From Fuerstiella sp. (GTDB taxonomy: Bacteria > Planctomycetota > Planctomycetia > Planctomycetales > Planctomycetaceae), in the NCBI GenBank assembly GCA_029245955.1, contig JAQWOH010000048.1, positions 62,001 through 126,000 on the forward strand: a stretch of DNA of 64,000 nt, in the 5' to 3' direction. The notes beneath the pieces are model-generated. The model was not told the origin of the DNA. It made no database searches and saw only the letters and a program-made list of their open reading frames with translations. This document shows, in pieces, positions 59,041 through 64,000 of this stretch (position 1 is its first letter; each line of letters begins with the position of its first letter). Made by a program: the position numbers and the translations under genes.

Positions 59041-61074
59041 TTATGCGGATCCGTCGGACACTTCCGGCTGATCATCGGCCTTCGGCTCTATACCGACTGC
59101 CGGCTCTGCCTGGTCCACCACATCATCTCCTGCGGGCACGGACGTTCGCGGTGCGATCTTGGGACCATCACGATGTTCGTCAATAATGGAGTGCATCTGA
59201 TCGGCTGTCATCGTTTCCATCTCAAACAGATCAGTGCTCAGGTGAATAAGCGTTTCACGTTGTGATGTAAGGATTTCGTAGGCGCAGCGGTAAGATTCAT
59301 CAACAAGCCGTTTGACCTCCAGGTCGATTTCACGCAGCGTTTCTTCGCTGTGCACAGATTCCTTCACTATGCCGCCGCCTCCCAGGAACGGTGACGTCTG
59401 TGATTCACTGTAAAACATGCGGCCCAGGCGTGGACTCATACCGAATTCTGTGACCATCCGACGTGCCAGATCCGTAGCTCGCTGCAGGTCGTTTTGTGCG
59501 CCGGTGGATGTTTCGCTGTAGGTAATCTGTTCCGCCGAAATACCCCCCAGCAGAACAGCAATTCGGCTTTCCAGCTCCGACTGAGTCAGCAGTTCCCGAT
59601 CATCTTCGGGCAACTGCAGCATGTAACCGAGTGCTCCCATGCCACGCGGAATAATGGAAATTTTATGAACCGGGTCCGTATTTGGCAGACTGGCGGCGAC
59701 CAGAGCGTGTCCGCACTCGTGGCACGCGACTCGTTTCTTGACGTCCTCAATAATTATCCGCGACGATTTTTCAAGTCCGGCCATCACGCGTTCAATGCCG
59801 TCTTCGAAGGCCTTCATTGTGACTCGCTTGTCGCCTCGTCGAGCGGACAGCAGCGCGGCTTCGTTGACCAGGTTGGCCAGATCAGCGCCGACGAACCCGG
59901 GCGTCAGCTTGGCAAGCCGCTGGACGTCCACGTCGTCCGCCATTTTGACCTTCTGAGCGTGAACTTTCAGAATCGCGGCGCGGCCTTTGATGTCCGGTCG
60001 ATCGACCAGCACGTGGCGATCAAATCGTCCGGGCCGCATCAATGCCGGATCCAGAGTTTCCGGCCGATTTGTAGCGGCCATCACGATAACGCTGTGGTCC
60101 GTACTGAAACCGTCCATTTCCACCAGTAACGCGTTCAGGGTCTGTTCGCGCTCGTCGTGTCCACCGGGGGCACCGCTGCCACGAACCTTACCCAATGCAT
60201 CCAGTTCGTCGATAAAGATGATTGCCGGGGAACGCTGCAGTGCCTGCTGAAACATGTCTCGCACTCGAGCCGCCCCAACGCCAACGTACATCTCGACGAA
60301 GTCGGAGCCGGACAGACCGAAAAACGGTACGCCCGCTTCGCCGGCCACAGCCTTGGCGAGCATGGTCTTGCCCGTTCCCGGGGGACCAACCAACAGGACT
60401 CCGCGCGGAATTCTTCCGCCCAGCGACTGGTACTTTTCAGGGGTCTTCAGAAACTCAACGACTTCCCGCAGTTCCTCGACAGCTTCCTCAATTCCCGCCA
60501 CGTCTTCGAACGTCATGTTCACATCGTCCTGGGCGTACAACCGCCCTCGGCTGCGCCCGAACGACATCGCTGACCCTGCTCCACCAAGGCGGCGAAGCAG
60601 GAAAATGAACAGACCGACCATGATCGCTGTCAGGAACAGCATGGGCAGCATTTCAGTCCACGCCGATGGGGTTTCGCCGCCCGTGGCTTCGATCTTGTGT
60701 TCCTTCAGCAGCGTCAGCAGTCTGTCGATGGAAACGTCGCCGATACCCCAGACCGCGACATATTGCCGCGCCGCAGTGGCCCCCTTTTTGACGTCTTCCG
60801 GTGACTTATCCTGCCAGACCATCCGCGTTGGACCGATGGTCAGTTCGAACACGTTGCCGGAATTCAGCTCGCCGGAAGCGACCTGCCGCTCAAATTCGGT
60901 GAGCGCCATCGAATCGCCCATCGTGGATTGGCCCAGCGTTGAAAACACCAGCAGTCCGATCACGCCGAAAACAAGCATATACCACAGGCCGTTTCCGGCT
61001 GGGCCACGTTCTTTTCGCGGATCTCGCCCCGGTGGTTGGTTGTTCGACGGAGGAGGTCCCTGTGGATCAGACAT
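59041..61074 (-). CDS. ftsH: ATP-dependent zinc metalloprotease FtsH
   Basis: A 677-residue inner-membrane AAA+ protease that degrades damaged membrane and selected cytosolic proteins. ATG at 61074 gives a Pro-rich cytosolic tail, then TM1 (about 31-48), a periplasmic domain, and TM2 (about 139-161, [19 protein letters not shown]). Walker A is GPPGTGKT (230-237), Walker [12 protein letters not shown], and the second region of homology includes [19 protein letters not shown]. The zinc site is H452-E-C-G-H456, where the usual Ala is Cys. The C-terminal tail is acidic and Pro-rich. It stands alone in its operon. Many planctomycetes carry several ftsH copies; which paralogue this is cannot be told. 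Confidence 0.95.
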   Translation of the reverse strand: MSDPQGPPPSNNQPPGRDPRKERGPAGNGLWYMLVFGVIGLLVFSTLGQSTMGDSMALTEFERQVASGELNSGNVFELTIGPTRMVWQDKSPEDVKKGATAARQYVAVWGIGDVSIDRLLTLLKEHKIEATGGETPSAWTEMLPMLFLTAIMVGLFIFLLRRLGGAGSAMSFGRSRGRLYAQDDVNMTFEDVAGIEEAVEELREVVEFLKTPEKYQSLGGRIPRGVLLVGPPGTGKTMLAKAVAGEAGVPFFGLSGSDFVEMYVGVGAARVRDMFQQALQRSPAIIFIDELDALGKVRGSGAPGGHDEREQTLNALLVEMDGFSTDHSVIVMAATNRPETLDPALMRPGRFDRHVLVDRPDIKGRAAILKVHAQKVKMADDVDVQRLAKLTPGFVGADLANLVNEAALLSARRGDKRVTMKAFEDGIERVMAGLEKSSRIIIEDVKKRVACHECGHALVAASLPNTDPVHKISIIPRGMGALGYMLQLPEDDRELLTQSELESRIAVLLGGISAEQITYSETSTGAQNDLQRATDLARRMVTEFGMSPRLGRMFYSESQTSPFLGGGGIVKESVHSEETLREIDLEVKRLVDESYRCAYEILTSQRETLIHLSTDLFEMETMTADQMHSIIDEHRDGPKIAPRTSVPAGDDVVDQAEPAVGIEPKADDQPEVSDGSA

Positions 61075-61553
61075 AAACGAGCCAGAAAGATACGGATTAA
61101 GTGAGCGTAGACACGGTACTGCCGAGAAGCGAACCTTCAACTTTAGACCTCAGAATCTGGTGGGTCAACAGCGACGTGGCGGCCGGGAACACGTTCCACG
61201 GACTTTTCGCTGTTAAGCTGTTTTTTGTGCAATTCCTCAGTACAAAGATGGATTGCGCCTGATGCGGCGGACACGGAAACAAAGTTGCTGGCAACACAAG
61301 TGATTGTCGGCGGCTGATTGATGTTGAGACTGACAAATCTTCAGCAATTTTTGTTCTCAAGTTCCCAGTTAGTGAGAATGGATAGTTCCGGGGACGTTTC
61401 ATGAGTGTGACGCCTTTCCGGGAAGAATGGACGAGAGGGGATGAGGCCTGCCTGTTTGGGGGAAACAGTGACTCCTGTCCACATGGCACAACGGTATCTG
61501 TCGATACCACCAGTGTCACTGCTGCCAAAGTTTCGTTCGACAAGGATGTCACC
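61075..61553. other. Divergent intergenic region
   Basis: About 480 bp between ftsH and the small secreted-protein gene, which point away from each other. An in-frame extension of the secreted-protein gene from an ATG at 61401 covers part of it but lacks signal character. A weak 6-bp inverted repeat (TTCTCA/TGAGAA, about 61354-61378) was seen. No RNA gene was found. Confidence 0.45.
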
Positions 61554-62075
61554 ATGCGATCCAGTCTCATTTGCGCGGTTGCCGTTTCTCTTGTTGTCCC
61601 CGTTGGCACACTACCGGGTGCGGAGAACGTGACGAAGTCTGTTGGCGGGAATGCTGCTCCGACATTGAAGGATGTTGAACTGGGTGCTGGCGGTGTCCTG
61701 AACGGACAGCTGATCGACACAGCAGGAAACCCGGCTGCCGCCGTGACATTGTCTGTTGTTTCGGCAGACACACAGATCAAACTCACAACCAACAAGGCAG
61801 GTCGGTTTGCTGTGGGGTGTCTGAAGGGTGGGCTCTGCATTATCAAACTGGATGATGCAACATATGCCTGTCGTCTCTGGCACCATGGAACGGCTCCGCC
61901 CAATTCCATCGATTCCATCGCCCTGGTTCAGGAAGGCGATGTGACTCGCGGACAGCACAATTGCCCTCCTCGAATGAGGCTGCATTGTCTTTCAAAAGAG
62001 CAATGTGGTGCCCTGTTTCTTGGCGGGCTCACCGGTACCGCACTCGCCCTGGCTTTGACGCAGGACGCCAGCTGA
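61554..62075 (+). CDS. Small exported protein with carboxypeptidase-regulatory-like domain
   Basis: A 173-residue protein. ATG at 61554 gives a signal peptide (MRSSLICAVAVSLVVPVGTL); a longer frame begins at 61401. Residues about 45-125 form a Greek-key-like beta domain (GGVLNGQLIDTAGNPAAAVT; TTNKAGRFAVGCLKGG) of the CarboxypepD_reg type common in planctomycete exported proteins. Several Cys residues (GCLKGGLC, ATYACRL, HNCPP, LHCLSKEQC) could form disulfides. A hydrophobic C-terminal stretch (ALFLGGLTGTALALAL) may anchor it. Function unknown. It is convergent with the GalT-like gene. Confidence 0.78.
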   Translation: MRSSLICAVAVSLVVPVGTLPGAENVTKSVGGNAAPTLKDVELGAGGVLNGQLIDTAGNPAAAVTLSVVSADTQIKLTTNKAGRFAVGCLKGGLCIIKLDDATYACRLWHHGTAPPNSIDSIALVQEGDVTRGQHNCPPRMRLHCLSKEQCGALFLGGLTGTALALALTQDAS

Positions 62076-62106
62076 AGCTGTTGGACCTCGCGTTCGCCAG
62101 CCGGGT

Positions 62107-62124
62107 CGCTGTCAGCTGACAGCG
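62107..62124. repeat. 18-bp perfect palindrome at the convergent gene ends
   Basis: CGCTGTCAGCTGACAGCG reads identically on both strands and overlaps the stop of the GalT-like gene. It lies in the 36-bp gap between convergent genes and may help end transcription in both directions. Confidence 0.5.
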
Positions 62125-63275
62125 GCGGCAACCCACGCGAAACCGGCGGGACAAAGTGCGTCTTCGCTGAATGGCACATGAGCGAGTGGCAGATGTTCTC
62201 GCATCCGCTCCGCTGCTGTTTCCGGCGAAACGGCCAGGATGTCCACATTTGTGCCAAATTCAAATCCGGCCATTCGGCTGGGCCGTGGCAACAGATCCAG
62301 ATGCCACCGGAATGCATCCGGTGTCACTGTTGGAGGGAGAGTCAGAGTGACGTTGTGAGCGACATTATGGGCAACTGCCTGCACGGCTGAGGCAGCGGAG
62401 TGCAGCTCAGTGGCAAGCAGGAGAATCTGTTCTGCCGACAGCAAATCGAACCGGCTGACGGTCACCGGAACGATACGACATTGCCACGGGACGCGGCTTG
62501 CAAAGGGGCAAATTGTCGCAAAGTGGGAACCTTGTCGCAGCACTCTCTGATCGGCCTGCAATTCTGCCGACAACCACTGCTCAACGACACATAGCCCTGT
62601 CTCGTCCCGGCACTGTTGCGACCGGCCGATCAGCTCCGCGATTCGGTTGCCAGTGAAGTCGGTGGCCAGAATCTGAGAATGACAGTGCGGTAGAGAAGCA
62701 CCGGCACCCACGCCTTGATTACGAAATACGCTGACTGTTTTGATCCATGGAAACGCCGACAGTGCACGAACGCGCAACTGCCATGCGTGCAGAACGCGTG
62801 CGACTTCGGTGACCGAAAGATCTGCCAGTCGGGAACGATAATCCGGGCATTCCAAAACGACTTCGTGCACACCGCGCACAGCCTCTGTCGGGAAACCTTC
62901 TGCACTATCGCATGGCAGTAAAGGCTCCGGCAAGCCAGGTTCTGCGGCGGGATACCGGTTCGGCACAACTCTCAGCAGCCACTTTGGTTCGTTAGGCTGG
63001 CTGTCGGCGGACCGTAAAGCGAGAGATTCCCCGGGGGTCAGCGATTCGCGGCCTTCCAGAAACGGATCATCTGCGACAGGCGGTGCGGAAGCCGAGTGCG
63101 TCAGCGTTACCGGACGTTGAGAGCGGCTTTCCGCAACGATAATCTGCTGCCCCGTCAAAACGTCAGTACGCACGTTCGGCGTGGTACCTCTGAAGATTGG
63201 CTCAGAATGTTGAGGCGATGCAGCGTGTTCGCTATCCCGCTGGGGCAATTTCCGGTCGTGCCGTTCCGTGGCCAT
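62112..63275 (-). CDS. Galactose-1-phosphate uridylyltransferase-like protein (HIT superfamily), lacking zinc cysteines
   Basis: A 387-residue nucleotidyltransferase of the GalT group. ATG at 63275 is chosen; the open frame runs 33 codons further with no family sequence. Conserved blocks are NVRTDVLTGQQIIVAESR, VVPNRYPA, ASLPHCHSQILA (H197-x-H199-x-Q201, where the first His is the nucleotidylated residue) and RWHLDLLPRPSRMAGFE with GTNVDI. The usual CPFC zinc motif is D70-P-F-L73, so the two structural zinc Cys are absent. The substrate may be galactose-1-phosphate or another sugar phosphate (as in ADP-glucose phosphorylase-like relatives). It follows the PQQ-type gene on the same strand. Confidence 0.85.
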   Translation of the reverse strand: MATERHDRKLPQRDSEHAASPQHSEPIFRGTTPNVRTDVLTGQQIIVAESRSQRPVTLTHSASAPPVADDPFLEGRESLTPGESLALRSADSQPNEPKWLLRVVPNRYPAAEPGLPEPLLPCDSAEGFPTEAVRGVHEVVLECPDYRSRLADLSVTEVARVLHAWQLRVRALSAFPWIKTVSVFRNQGVGAGASLPHCHSQILATDFTGNRIAELIGRSQQCRDETGLCVVEQWLSAELQADQRVLRQGSHFATICPFASRVPWQCRIVPVTVSRFDLLSAEQILLLATELHSAASAVQAVAHNVAHNVTLTLPPTVTPDAFRWHLDLLPRPSRMAGFEFGTNVDILAVSPETAAERMREHLPLAHVPFSEDALCPAGFAWVAAAVS

Positions 63276-63385
63276 AGAGAGAGTCAATTTCGGGATAATC
63301 CGGCTCTGCACACGGTGCAGATAAAACAGCTGCTGAAGGCGGAGCGTACCTCCAGTCCCATAGCGCCGTTTCACGTACCTGAAAC

Positions 63386-64000
63386 TTATTCTTTATTAGC
63401 CACGCAATAAAGCGACGTAGCCGAACGGATGAACAATTCTCCGTTACTGACGGCCGGTGTTGAACTGTACTCGCCGCGATCCGAGTCAAAACTGTTGCGG
63501 GCCACCTGCTTCATGGATTCGCCGAGTTCGACCACATAGACGTCGCCTGCTCGTGATGCCCAGTACAGGTTGTTTCCTGCGATGATCGGGGACGAATAAT
63601 CCTGACCGCCCATGCCACTACCAAAACCACCACGGCCACCCTGACCTCGAGCAGCGCCACCGCCCTGGCCACGGTCGCTGCGCGGCGGCCTTTCGTCACG
63701 ATTGCTGTCGCCTGAGGTCGCAGCACCGCCGCCTGAGCCTGTCAGTCGTGCCTGGTTGACCCGTTTTCCGCTCTTCATATCGACGCTGGTGACTACCTTG
63801 TTGTTGACCATGTATAGCTGGCCGCCACGGACCACCGGCGTGCCGATCTTGCTCGCGTCGCGCCCTTCCCAAATCTGATGTGTTTCCTTAACGTCGCCTT
63901 TGCCGCCAGCCCGTACAGCAATGGCTGTGCTTGCTCCCCGTCCCCCACCCATCGCGATCACAACATCGCCGTCGGCGATCACACTGGCCCGGGCATCATC
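63386..64000 (-). CDS. PQQ-like beta-propeller repeat protein, partial (N-terminus beyond right edge)
   Basis: The last 204 residues of a larger exported protein; no start codon is needed because the frame is open to the right edge. Repeats of the PQQ-like beta-propeller type are visible (GTPVVRGGQLYMVNNKVVTS; SSPIIAGNNLYWASRAGDVYV; STPAVSNGELFIRSATSLYCV). Each has the A/S-P-x-x-x-G-x-L-Y/F-x pattern of a blade. A Gly/Arg/Gln-rich low-complexity insert (about residues 90-135) interrupts the propeller, a common trait in planctomycete paralogues. It is probably periplasmic. Whether it binds PQQ or is a non-enzymatic scaffold cannot be said from this part. It lies upstream of the GalT-like gene by 110 bp. 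Confidence 0.8.
   Translation of the reverse strand, partial: DDARASVIADGDVVIAMGGGRGASTAIAVRAGGKGDVKETHQIWEGRDASKIGTPVVRGGQLYMVNNKVVTSVDMKSGKRVNQARLTGSGGGAATSGDSNRDERPPRSDRGQGGGAARGQGGRGGFGSGMGGQDYSSPIIAGNNLYWASRAGDVYVVELGESMKQVARNSFDSDRGEYSSTPAVSNGELFIRSATSLYCVANKE

Noticed and set aside
59494..60129. Plus-strand open frame of 211 codons within ftsH
   Set aside because: It is antisense to an intact ftsH with all motifs.

Overview
The window looks like chromosomal DNA from a planctomycete (Planctomycetota, probably order Planctomycetales). The grounds are family content, not a database match. There are two formylglycine sulfatases and a 1,308-residue exported cytochrome c/beta-propeller protein. 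A 3,265-residue exported protein carries the planctomycete N-terminal motif (LESRTLLTA). UvrA is encoded as a tandem double-length polypeptide, and lpxK indicates a lipid A-bearing outer membrane. No tRNA, rRNA, CRISPR array, transposase or prophage gene was recognised.

Layout. 1-2.3 kb (minus): two ExbD-type genes leading into an RND/MMPL exporter cut by the left edge. 2.5-10 kb: DJ-1/PfpI protein, large haem c protein, L-galactose-dehydrogenase-like aldo/keto reductase, sulfatase. 9.9-19 kb: housekeeping genes pilT, hisF, aroB, a MoxR/BchI-type ATPase, lpxK and monomeric isocitrate dehydrogenase. 19-26.8 kb: LRR lipoprotein, Tat-exported Gfo/Idh/MocA oxidoreductase, an FAD-oxidase/methyltransferase fusion overlapping a second sulfatase, and an enolase-superfamily dehydratase. 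26.8-36.6 kb (minus): the giant exported beta-helix protein. 37.3-38.9 kb: a membrane-anchored protein with Ig-like repeats. 39.5-43.4 kb (minus): a sugar-type ABC importer (binding lipoprotein, double ATPase, permease with an unusual insertion). 43.7-49.4 kb (plus): a Wadjet/Mks-like SMC operon (JetA-JetB-JetC) with no JetD. 49.5-64 kb: EF-hand esterase, secreted protein, tandem uvrA, ftsH, small secreted protein, GalT-like protein and a PQQ-type beta-propeller protein cut by the right edge.

How the parts may work together (inference). The sulfatases, aldo/keto reductase, dehydratase, Gfo/Idh oxidoreductase, haem c/beta-propeller protein, esterase, GalT-like protein and sugar ABC importer fit scavenging of sulfated polysaccharides. 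They are scattered and do not form one operon. The strongest leads for new biology are four: (1) an N-terminal FAD oxidoreductase fused to a YtqB/MnmM-type methyltransferase, a mirror image of MnmC; (2) the double-length UvrA with a degenerate zinc site in copy 1 and a duplicated C-terminal module; (3) the JetABC operon lacking JetD; (4) an ABC permease with a roughly 110-residue binding-protein-like insertion, whose stop codon is followed at once by a 26-bp perfect inverted repeat enclosing two small hairpins.

Start codons were often moved inward from the longest open frame, using ribosome-binding sites, signal peptides or family N-termini; each case is noted. All identifications are by eye.
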